Positions 8,659 to 15,697 of a DNA stretch of 64,000 bases are shown piece after piece; the first letter of the stretch is position 1, and each line of letters opens with the position of its first letter. A program made the position numbers and the translations under genes. Source of the DNA: Flavobacterium cheongpyeongense (GTDB lineage Bacteria > Bacteroidota > Bacteroidia > Flavobacteriales > Flavobacteriaceae); NCBI RefSeq assembly GCF_003202435.1, contig NZ_QJHK01000003.1:124001-188000 (forward strand), given 5' to 3'. Below the pieces are notes generated by a model. It searched no databases. It saw nothing but the letters and a program-made list of their open reading frames with translations, and was not told where the DNA came from.

Positions 8659-9405
8659 TTATCGACGTAATTCTTCTTTAAATAATTTGTCAAATTCGAC
8701 CAATCCTTCGGTACAGATTTTTTCTAAATGAAGAAAATAATTTTCATATGAAGTACAAAAATTAATATTTAATTCTCTCATATAATGAGGGAGAAAATTA
8801 TCAAACATTTCTATGTCAAATTCTTTGGTCTCTTCATTTTTGTAATCAATATTTGCTGAGGCAAAAACGGGGTTAAAATATTTTTCCGTCAAGTAGTGAT
8901 ATTTTTCAAGTTCATCTTGAGAAAGTTTTGAAAGTTGTTCTTTAAAGAACACCATAAAACCGACACCAACATAATCATATAAAGGTTTTGTCGTCTTGGA
9001 AATGGCAATTAATTTTTTTCTGATCCATTCTGCCCTGAAGGTATTTTCAAATTCAGGCCAATTGACTAATTGAACATTGGTGTTTTTAATTGCATTAAAT
9101 GCCCCACTCTGAAAGCCCATCTTTGAAATTATAAGTCCATAATTGGCTCCATAGTCATTTATAACTGTACGAAAGGAGTGCACAACATGTTTTGGAACTT
9201 TTTTTTTCCAGAATTTACATTCACAAATAATTACGCTTCTAGACACTTGGTTGCTTATTTCTGCATACACATCAACATTAACTTTTTCCCTCACCGTAAT
9301 TATGTCTTTTTCTGTTTCACACAGATAGCCACATACAGTTAAAATCTCCGCAACTTTGTTTTGTAAATCTTTCCATGTTTTTGGTTCATTTTCGTATATA
9401 GTCAT
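8659..9405 (-). CDS. Mrr-like PD-(D/E)XK restriction endonuclease
   Basis: 248 residues. The N-terminal 130 residues show a restriction-endonuclease-like core: Glu20 in LQNKVAEIL, Asp45 in VNVDVYAE, and ECK at 62-64 in VIICECKFWKKKVP. This is the E-D-ExK set of the Mrr_cat family. ANYGLIISKMGFQSGAF then matches the strand-helix that follows in Mrr-type domains. The C-terminal ~110 residues are helical and unrecognised, perhaps a target-recognition or oligomerisation part. No methyltransferase is adjacent, so modification-dependent (type IV-like) or stand-alone abortive activity is more likely than a classical restriction pair. Catalytic family is fairly secure; target is unknown. Confidence 0.75.
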   Translation of the reverse strand: MTIYENEPKTWKDLQNKVAEILTVCGYLCETEKDIITVREKVNVDVYAEISNQVSRSVIICECKFWKKKVPKHVVHSFRTVINDYGANYGLIISKMGFQSGAFNAIKNTNVQLVNWPEFENTFRAEWIRKKLIAISKTTKPLYDYVGVGFMVFFKEQLSKLSQDELEKYHYLTEKYFNPVFASANIDYKNEETKEFDIEMFDNFLPHYMRELNINFCTSYENYFLHLEKICTEGLVEFDKLFKEELRR

Positions 9406-9544
9406 TTATTTTATATAAGTTTCTCAAGATTTATAAAAGTCATTTTATGCATCATATCAATCTAGTTTTGAACAAGTGTATTCCAATAAACAATTTGTAA
9501 TATTTAGATTTAATTGTACAAAAGATTAGAAACAATAATATGCT

Positions 9545-10354
9545 TTATTCTTCCCAAACTACACTTATTATAGTTTTAAGTTGCTTATAGGGAATACAAT
9601 ATTCGAAAAAATCGCTATCATCCTCATCATCTTTTAATTCGAACCATGTAGATTTATATATTGATTGCGCTTTATCTTTTCCTGAATATAAAAAATCATA
9701 TTTAGCATCAATATATTCCTGAGCAACAGAATCTTCAGGAGGAGATAATTTAGTAATTTCTTTAATCTTTATCCAATAACCATCTGACTTACTCCAATAT
9801 TTAACTTGACCATTATTAATAAAAACAACAAATAAGGGATAGATATTTAATGATAATAATCTATAAATAATTGAGGTTAAACTGGTTTTGAATCTTTCTG
9901 ATAATTCTTTTACTAAATCTGGAGAGAATTTTTTTTTAAATGCAGCTTTCCGTATTATATCTTCCGGCATTAAAAGCTCTGATGCAAAATCGTTAGCTTC
10001 CCATTCCTGAATTCCTTTTTTTGCTTGCTGCTCTGCATTATTAAACCAGTTTAGTGTATTGGGTGTTTCATCGTGAATTTCTAAATCTAGTTTGTCATGT
10101 AGTAAAAAATGTCCGATTTCATGGGCGACAGTAAACCTTTTTCTCTCTTCAAACTGAATATTGGAGTTTACTTTTATTAATGTTTTGGAATTACCTCTGA
10201 TAATTTTACCGTCCGAACTTGGCAATTTTTCTTCTATTAATGTTGCTCCAAGTCCGGCAACAAAAATATCCAAAGGAATATCAGTAATTTCATCGAAGCC
10301 AATTTCTTTCAATAGCGCTTTAGCTCTATTTGAACCTCTACTATTTCTGATCAT
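9545..10354 (-). CDS. ImmA/IrrE family metallopeptidase
   Basis: 269 residues. FTVAHEIGHFLLHD contains the zinc-binding HEIGH at residues 78-82, and WEANDFASELLMPE around residue 118 supplies the third ligand region, both hallmarks of ImmA/IrrE (COG2856-type) proteases. These enzymes cleave transcriptional repressors or anti-sigma-like proteins in response to DNA damage or phage. The start overlaps the preceding gene by 14 bp, so it is the third gene of a reverse-strand operon after 10735-11337 and 10341-10745. That operon diverges from the CBASS-like operon. CapP, a known CBASS regulator, belongs to the same peptidase family, so a control role is plausible but inferred. Confidence 0.85.
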   Translation of the reverse strand: MIRNSRGSNRAKALLKEIGFDEITDIPLDIFVAGLGATLIEEKLPSSDGKIIRGNSKTLIKVNSNIQFEERKRFTVAHEIGHFLLHDKLDLEIHDETPNTLNWFNNAEQQAKKGIQEWEANDFASELLMPEDIIRKAAFKKKFSPDLVKELSERFKTSLTSIIYRLLSLNIYPLFVVFINNGQVKYWSKSDGYWIKIKEITKLSPPEDSVAQEYIDAKYDFLYSGKDKAQSIYKSTWFELKDDEDDSDFFEYCIPYKQLKTIISVVWEE

Positions 10355-10745
10355 TTTCCAATTGTTCCAGTAGTTCTAATAAATTTTGATCTTTAATAAT
10401 TTCTTTAATCTCATCAATTCCTAGATTATCTAAATTTCTATATTGTACCTGAAATTGATTATTTGCAATTAAAGATTTTAAATAACTAATTGGTTTGTCA
10501 ATATTTTTCTCGATTGCACTTTGTAGTAATGCAGAAGCTTTTTCTAATAAATCGTTGTCTCTCTGCTTATTAATATAACCTTTTAAGAGAAATGAATGTT
10601 TACGGAAATTTTTAAGAGCATAATTTTCAATATCATTAATATCGAAACCTTCCTCTTTAAGAATTTCATCATAGGTACTAGAATCTCCGTCAATAATTTG
10701 GGAGATAATTGCCTCGTCTATCTTTTTGATGAAGTTATTTTTCAT
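10341..10745 (-). CDS. Helical protein between sigma-like factor and ImmA/IrrE peptidase
   Basis: 134 residues, almost entirely alpha-helical and charged, with no membrane segment or recognised domain. It overlaps the sigma-like gene upstream by 11 bp and the ImmA/IrrE gene downstream by 14 bp, so the three are translationally coupled. By position it could be an anti-sigma factor or repressor that the peptidase cleaves. No helix-turn-helix is evident to support a DNA-binding role, so the anti-sigma reading is slightly preferred. The function is inferred from gene order only. Confidence 0.6.
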   Translation of the reverse strand: MKNNFIKKIDEAIISQIIDGDSSTYDEILKEEGFDINDIENYALKNFRKHSFLLKGYINKQRDNDLLEKASALLQSAIEKNIDKPISYLKSLIANNQFQVQYRNLDNLGIDEIKEIIKDQNLLELLEQLENDQK

Positions 10746-11337
10746 AATTCAACACTTTCAATTTTTCTTTTATAAATGGTAACTTGCGATCTAATCGCTT
10801 TTTAATATTTGTCAGTTCATCGATCCCGATACCTAATAACTCTGACAAATCGTTTCGTTTCATACCATTAATTATATATGGTTCAAACAATAATAATTCA
10901 TCATCTGTCGCTCCCATAGCTGTTAATTCATCATGGCATATAGATAATAATGATTGGTAATCGGAATCGTCAAAAGACATTTCGACATCATTATCCATAA
11001 TTTCAAATGTTTCATTTGCTTTATCAAGCTCAGCGTTTAATGTGTTTGAAATGACACTATCTAATGCACTTATTATCTGCTTTCGGAAATCAGGAAACTT
11101 ATCAAGATACCAGTTCCGCCCCCCTTCTCTTAAAAAGGCTTCGATTGTATCATTAATCATGTCTTCAATCATAATACCTCTAAACCCCTTTTGATGATTG
11201 TATTTGATTCCAAAAACAGTCTTAAGCCTTATGATAGCGTGTTTGAAAAGAATAGCATAAAATTCCGAAGTATACACCTCCTGAAGTGCTCTGCATTTCT
11301 CATCAAAAGTTGCAACTTTTCTATTATCTGACTTCAT
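10735..11337 (-). CDS. Sigma-70/ECF-like transcription factor
   Basis: 200 residues. The segment around MIEDMINDTIEAFLREGGRNW followed by FRKQIISALDSVISNTL resembles sigma region 2 (core-binding and -10 recognition helices). The C-terminal segment with MKRNDLSELLGIGIDELTNI and IKKRLDRKL resembles the region 4 helix-turn-helix. An acidic linker (DNDVEMSFDDSD) separates them. It heads a three-gene operon with an unknown helical protein and an ImmA/IrrE peptidase, and it diverges from the CBASS-like operon across a 108-bp gap. A dedicated sigma factor released by proteolysis could switch on the defence operon; this is a hypothesis. HMM comparison with ECF families would settle identity. Confidence 0.65.
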   Translation of the reverse strand: MKSDNRKVATFDEKCRALQEVYTSEFYAILFKHAIIRLKTVFGIKYNHQKGFRGIMIEDMINDTIEAFLREGGRNWYLDKFPDFRKQIISALDSVISNTLNAELDKANETFEIMDNDVEMSFDDSDYQSLLSICHDELTAMGATDDELLLFEPYIINGMKRNDLSELLGIGIDELTNIKKRLDRKLPFIKEKLKVLNYEK

Positions 11338-11445
11338 TTATATAGTAATGCTTAAATTTTAGAAAAAATTTCCATAGCAATGGCAATTTATGAAATTTAT
11401 ATAGCATTACAATGTATACGAGAGGTTTAACTTAAAAAATAAATT
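11338..11445. promoter_or_regulatory. Divergent promoter region with outward-facing repeats
   Basis: This 108-bp gap separates the sigma-like operon from the CBASS-like operon. GTAATGC at 11345-11351 and GCATTAC at 11404-11410 are inverted copies, so each outward strand carries AGCATTAC followed by (A/T)AT(A/G)TA. On the forward strand the box lies 35-40 bp before the DUF3892-like start; on the reverse strand it is almost at the sigma-like start. CCAT-AGCA-ATGG forms a small palindrome in the centre. The arrangement fits a shared operator or a sigma-specific promoter element serving both operons. Confidence 0.45.
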
Positions 11446-11760
11446 ATGAGCAAGTCAGCAAACTATTTAATATCTGGTGTTTGGAAAGATTCGAGTGACA
11501 ATATTACACATGTAATGTTGCATCCGGTAAATGATGGAGATTCCTTCAGCATGGGCGTTAAAACTTCAGAGGGAGATACCATAGCATTACTAAAAAAAGG
11601 TAATATTATTAAGACTGTAGTATGGGATTATCCTGGCTTTAGTATCAAATCTAAAGTAACATATGTGCAAAGCCATGGAAAGGAATATTTAAGGAGCGAT
11701 GCAAATGCTACAACAAAGGATAATTTAGACAATTTAATATCAATGAAAGCAATTAAATAA
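11446..11760 (+). CDS. DUF3892-like small protein, first gene of CBASS-like operon
   Basis: 104 residues. The pattern ISGVWKDSSDNITHVMLHPV, then a KTSEGDTIALLKKGN segment, then HGKEYLRSDANATTKDNLD follows the DUF3892 family as I know it, a small mostly beta domain of unknown function. No signal peptide or membrane helix is present. It begins the operon and ends 8 bp before the CD-NTase start. DUF3892 is not a standard CBASS component. It could be a regulator, a phage-derived sensor, or a substrate of the conjugation enzymes; nothing in the sequence decides. Confidence 0.65.
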   Translation: MSKSANYLISGVWKDSSDNITHVMLHPVNDGDSFSMGVKTSEGDTIALLKKGNIIKTVVWDYPGFSIKSKVTYVQSHGKEYLRSDANATTKDNLDNLISMKAIK

Positions 11761-11768
11761 TTATAAAT

Positions 11769-12749
11769 ATGGATAAGAGTTTACATTTAGATTCGGTAAT
11801 TAAAACGCATCAAATTACCAAAGAGGAGCAGCTTTTAAATAAGCACAAAGACAAAAACAAGGAAGTTAAAGAGGCTTTAGAGCAGAAGTATGAAAGTAAT
11901 ATTTACTCTCCTTTTAATTCTGGTTCCTATGCAAAAAATACTGCTATGAATACCAAATTTGATTTTGATATGGTATGCCCTTTTAAAAGAAATGCATTTG
12001 GTTCTAATGGCACATTAAAGCAGATGTATGAAGATGTTTTTGATTTTTTATATGAGAAATATAAAGATGACGCAAATGTCAGAAAGCAAAAAGTTTCTAT
12101 TGGGATTGAGTTTTTTGCCGATGAAGACGGGGATATTGTCAAAATCGATGTGGTGCCGGGGCGGGAACTAAATCAAGACCAATACAAGGATGATGAAAAC
12201 CTTAATCTTTATGTTTACTATAAATATGGAAACTTTGACCAAGGCAGTGAGAGAATCAAAACCAATGTACAAGCTCAAATAAAGAATATTAAAGATAGAG
12301 CAACCAAAGAAAAAGATTCCATTAGAAAGGTCATTCGTCTGCTTAAAGTCTGGAAGAATACCAAGTATAATAACCCTGCGAAATCCTTCTTTTTAGAATT
12401 GATTACAATTAAAGCTTTTGACAATAAAGATGTGTCGGGGAATTTATGGGGTAAGCTAGAAACCGTATTGCAATATATCCGTGACGAAGTTACCGGCGAA
12501 AGTTTTACATTGAAAGATCCAGGAAATGGTTCTAATGATTTAATCGATACTTTAACGACAACAGAGAGACAGACTCTGTCTGATGATATGAAGAATATGC
12601 TTGAAAGAATTGAGGATAACGATGAAAATATCAAAACGTATTTCCCTGAAAATTCAAAATTTCTTGAGGAAGAAGAAAGTGACAACAAATACGAAAACAA
12701 AGGAAACGGATTCTATTCTAATCCACCAAAAAATGAAAGATTCGGTTAA
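11769..12749 (+). CDS. CD-NTase-like cyclic (oligo)nucleotide synthase
   Basis: 326 residues. The nucleotidyltransferase signature is clear: GSYAKNTA at residues 52-59, the metal-binding pair Asp65/Asp67 in KFDFDMVCPF, and a third carboxylate at Asp127 in VKIDVVPG. The helical C-terminal half (RKVIRLLKVWKNTK, SFFLELITIKAFD) matches the OAS1/cGAS-type fold. The chain ends ...KNERFG, so a glycine is exposed at the C-terminus, as required where Cap2-type enzymes conjugate the CD-NTase. The stop is immediately followed by the start of the E2-E1 fusion gene. CBASS synthase assignment is strong from motif plus neighbours; the nucleotide product is not predictable here. Confidence 0.88.
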   Translation: MDKSLHLDSVIKTHQITKEEQLLNKHKDKNKEVKEALEQKYESNIYSPFNSGSYAKNTAMNTKFDFDMVCPFKRNAFGSNGTLKQMYEDVFDFLYEKYKDDANVRKQKVSIGIEFFADEDGDIVKIDVVPGRELNQDQYKDDENLNLYVYYKYGNFDQGSERIKTNVQAQIKNIKDRATKEKDSIRKVIRLLKVWKNTKYNNPAKSFFLELITIKAFDNKDVSGNLWGKLETVLQYIRDEVTGESFTLKDPGNGSNDLIDTLTTTERQTLSDDMKNMLERIEDNDENIKTYFPENSKFLEEEESDNKYENKGNGFYSNPPKNERFG

Positions 12750-14414
12750 ATGATAGACAAAAGACTAAATACAATCCAGCAAATTTTTTCTGAACTAAAT
12801 GGGATTTCAATTGAGACCTCATTTAGTTCAGATTTAGAATTTAATATAGTTGGAAAAATTAAAGTTCCAGTTGAGTCAACAGACGATTGCTTGTTTTTTG
12901 ATGTTAAGATTTATCCTGAGTACCCATTAAAAAGAATGGATACAGAATCTATTACTTTTTCCAACAGCGATTATTTAGAATATGGTCATGTGATGGGAGA
13001 TGGATCTATATGCAGACACACTTCTCACCAGACTGATTTAAAGAAAAAAATTGAGATCGATATTAATTCACTAAAAAGATGGATCTGGAAATATTACTTA
13101 AATAAAGATAATGACAAGCATTATGAACATTTGATTTTACAGCCTAAAGAATTTAAGGGCAATCATTTTTCTTTTTTGTTTACTGAAGTCGACCATATTT
13201 TCAGCAATCAGCAATTTGGTTTTTTCGAGTTTTCAAAAATAAATAACGGACTGTATCATGAAAAGGTTATTTTTAATAATATTATTCAAGAATTCAGAGA
13301 TTCTTCAAGTAAAAAGGTTACAGAGTGTAAATGGAGTAGTGCTATAAAACAATTATCCAACAAAGACCTTGGTATATATGTTTTTTTAGATAATCCTCCT
13401 GCTAAGATGGGTAAATTTATAATAAGCAATTGGGAAGATCTAGAGGGTTTAGTTAATCAAAATCTTCATAATTTCCTCTATAGTGTACAGAAAACCAATT
13501 TGAAACTGAATGGAAAACCAATTCCTTTTTTAATAGGTTATAGGGTATCAGATAAAGAAATACATTGGCAGGTTGCTATTTTAGAAATCGGAAAATTTCC
13601 AATTGAGTCTTATAAAGAAGACAAAGTATGGAAAGGTGGATTTATTGATGAAGATATTGTATGGGGTATCACTAAAAATTGTTCTTATGATTATTTCTTT
13701 GGCAGAGGTAGATTAACCGAAAATATTACTAAAAGCAAAATACTTATTATTGGGATAGGCGCAATAGGTAGTATGGTTGCCAAGACATTGACAAGATGTG
13801 GCTGTACAAGCATTGATGTAGTTGATTATGATATTAAAGAGCCTGAAAATGTATGTAGATCAGAATACTCATTTTTGTCAGGAATTTGTAATAAAGTAGA
13901 TGATTTATCAAATGAATTGTTCTTAATATCTCCTTTTGTTGAAGTCGGAATAATTAATCCAATATTGTTTCATGTTGATTCAAAAATAGCACAAGGATTG
14001 AACAGTACTAATACTGAATTGCAAAAAAAACTGCTTCATTATGATATTATAATAGATTGTTCTACGGATAATGATTTGCTATACATTTTAAGTAAATTAG
14101 AACTTAATCGACTGATAACATTATCAATAACTAATAATGCTAAAGACCTTGTTTGCTCAGTTGAACCAAAGAGTTATAATTGGGTAATGAATCAATATGA
14201 AAATGTTCTGGAGAATGAGATGGAAAATTTACATAACCCAACCGGATGTTGGAGTCCAACTTTCAAGGCTTCATATAATGATATTAACACATTGGTCCAA
14301 TTTGCCATTAAGCATATCAACATAAAATTAAGTGATAGCAATAAGAACTTGAGAAACTTTGTCTTAAAAACGAACGAGAGCGATGTATTTTCAATAAAAT
14401 TAGATGAGTTTTGA
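12750..14414 (+). CDS. cap2: E2-E1 fusion ubiquitin-transferase-like protein (Cap2-like)
   Basis: 554 residues with two recognisable parts. The N-terminal ~130 residues look like an E2/UBC-fold domain, with candidate catalytic Cys88 in GDGSICRHTS. The C-terminal ~230 residues are a ThiF/E1 domain: ILIIGIGAIGSMVAKTL (GxGxxG at 335-340), VVDYD with the nucleotide-ribose Asp, and candidate transfer Cys500 in NPTGCWSPTFKASYND. Known Cap2 proteins use an E1 and an E2 cysteine to attach the CD-NTase C-terminus to targets, priming it for signalling. It starts at the CD-NTase stop and overlaps the JAMM gene by 4 bp. Function by homology is strong. Confidence 0.87.
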   Translation: MIDKRLNTIQQIFSELNGISIETSFSSDLEFNIVGKIKVPVESTDDCLFFDVKIYPEYPLKRMDTESITFSNSDYLEYGHVMGDGSICRHTSHQTDLKKKIEIDINSLKRWIWKYYLNKDNDKHYEHLILQPKEFKGNHFSFLFTEVDHIFSNQQFGFFEFSKINNGLYHEKVIFNNIIQEFRDSSSKKVTECKWSSAIKQLSNKDLGIYVFLDNPPAKMGKFIISNWEDLEGLVNQNLHNFLYSVQKTNLKLNGKPIPFLIGYRVSDKEIHWQVAILEIGKFPIESYKEDKVWKGGFIDEDIVWGITKNCSYDYFFGRGRLTENITKSKILIIGIGAIGSMVAKTLTRCGCTSIDVVDYDIKEPENVCRSEYSFLSGICNKVDDLSNELFLISPFVEVGIINPILFHVDSKIAQGLNSTNTELQKKLLHYDIIIDCSTDNDLLYILSKLELNRLITLSITNNAKDLVCSVEPKSYNWVMNQYENVLENEMENLHNPTGCWSPTFKASYNDINTLVQFAIKHINIKLSDSNKNLRNFVLKTNESDVFSIKLDEF

Positions 14415-14875
14415 TGTATAGAATTAATGAATTAGGTTTAACACTGGAAATCGAAGATGATTTATTATGCAGTTTAATAGATATTGGAATAAAACATTAT
14501 CCGAATGAATTTGGCGGCTTTTTAATTGGCAATTATTCAGAGACGCAGACTCATTTAATAATAACCAACACAATTTTGCCAAATAAATTTAAAGGAACAC
14601 CCTACTTATTTGAAAGGGATACGATAGGTATTGATGATAAATTAAAGCAATTTTATGCTGAGGAACCCAAGAAATATTATCTAGGTGAGTGGCATACTCA
14701 TCCAAATAATTTACCAATCCCCAGCAGTACTGATATCAATGCCATTAATTCAATTGCTAATCACCCTGAGGTTTCAATTAAAAATCCTTTAATGCTGATT
14801 ATAGGTTATGATAAGCCCAAGGTTGAACTTGGTTTTTATGTTCAATTTAAAAATAAATTATATAGATATGAGTAA
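14411..14875 (+). CDS. cap3: JAMM/JAB metallopeptidase (Cap3-like)
   Basis: 154 residues. A complete JAMM motif is visible: Glu33 in NEFGGFLIG, then EWHTHPNNLPIPSSTD with His95, His97 and Asp108 at the HxHx(10)D spacing and Ser105/106 between. In type II CBASS, Cap3 removes the CD-NTase from its conjugates and so antagonises Cap2. The gene overlaps cap2 by 4 bp at its start and the DUF6602-like gene by 8 bp at its end, consistent with a tightly coupled operon. Confidence 0.87.
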   Translation: MMYRINELGLTLEIEDDLLCSLIDIGIKHYPNEFGGFLIGNYSETQTHLIITNTILPNKFKGTPYLFERDTIGIDDKLKQFYAEEPKKYYLGEWHTHPNNLPIPSSTDINAINSIANHPEVSIKNPLMLIIGYDKPKVELGFYVQFKNKLYRYE

Positions 14876-15695
14876 TAAAATAAATATAAGTGACTTATTT
14901 GCTGGATTGCAAAATCAAATGGTTGCGCAATTAAATACTAATAGAGAATTTATTTTGCATCCTGGATCAAAAGGAGATTCTTTAGAAAACGTTTGGATAG
15001 AATGGCTGAGAAAATATTTACCTAATAGATATTGTGTTGACAAAGCAATAGTAATTGATAGTACAGGAAGTTTAAGTCATCAATTAGACTTAGTGATTTA
15101 TGATCAGCAATATACGCCTTTCGTTTTTACCCAAAATGGCATTCATTATATTCCCGCTGAAGGTGTATATGCAGTTTTTGAAGTTAAGCCTGATTTTCAG
15201 GGTAATGCGGCTGGTGATAATTTTTTTGAATACGCCGGAAAGAAAATTGAAAGTGTAAGGAAATTAAAGAGAACATCAGTCGGCATAATTAATGCTGGAA
15301 TACCTCAAAATCCTCGAGCACTGACAAAAATTGTTGGAGGTATATTAGCTAGTACTAATACCTATTCAAAGAATAATAATACGATTGAATCACATTTAAA
15401 AAATTTAACAGGATTGCAAAGTATTGAAATGGGATGTGCAGTAGATTATGGGAGCTTTTATGTAAATTATGATGGTGAGGAAAATATATCAAACACAAAT
15501 TTCGAGGAACGTATAACAAATTACTACCTTGAAAGGACTTTTAGTAGCACAACGTTTAGTGAAAAGGAAAATTCCTTAGTCACTTTTTTTCTTCAACTCA
15601 CAAGATATTTGCAACAGTCTATTGGAACAGTAGCAGCCATAGACTTGAATGCTTATGCAAAGGCTGTTGGATTTGAAATTGATGAAAAGATATAA
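14868..15695 (+). CDS. DUF6602-like PD-(D/E)XK protein, candidate CBASS effector
   Basis: 275 residues from the ATG at 14868. An in-frame ATG 60 bp upstream lies inside cap3 and would add residues encoded by an overlapping frame, so the downstream start, which overlaps the cap3 stop, is preferred. The sequence follows the DUF6602 pattern: GDSLENVWIEWLRKYLP with Glu40, SHQLDLVIYD with Asp74, and YAVFEVKPDF with Glu105 and Lys107. This is a full E-D-ExK nuclease constellation. No membrane segment is present. In a CBASS-like operon without another obvious effector, a nuclease is a natural candidate for the nucleotide-activated killer; ligand binding is not evident from sequence. Confidence 0.65.
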   Translation: MSNKINISDLFAGLQNQMVAQLNTNREFILHPGSKGDSLENVWIEWLRKYLPNRYCVDKAIVIDSTGSLSHQLDLVIYDQQYTPFVFTQNGIHYIPAEGVYAVFEVKPDFQGNAAGDNFFEYAGKKIESVRKLKRTSVGIINAGIPQNPRALTKIVGGILASTNTYSKNNNTIESHLKNLTGLQSIEMGCAVDYGSFYVNYDGEENISNTNFEERITNYYLERTFSSTTFSEKENSLVTFFLQLTRYLQQSIGTVAAIDLNAYAKAVGFEIDEKI

Positions 15696-15697
15696 GT

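Noticed and set aside
14808..14867. Upstream ATG extending the DUF6602-like protein by 20 residues
   Set aside because: The added residues come from an overlapping frame of cap3; the ATG at 14868 fits the tight operon overlap.
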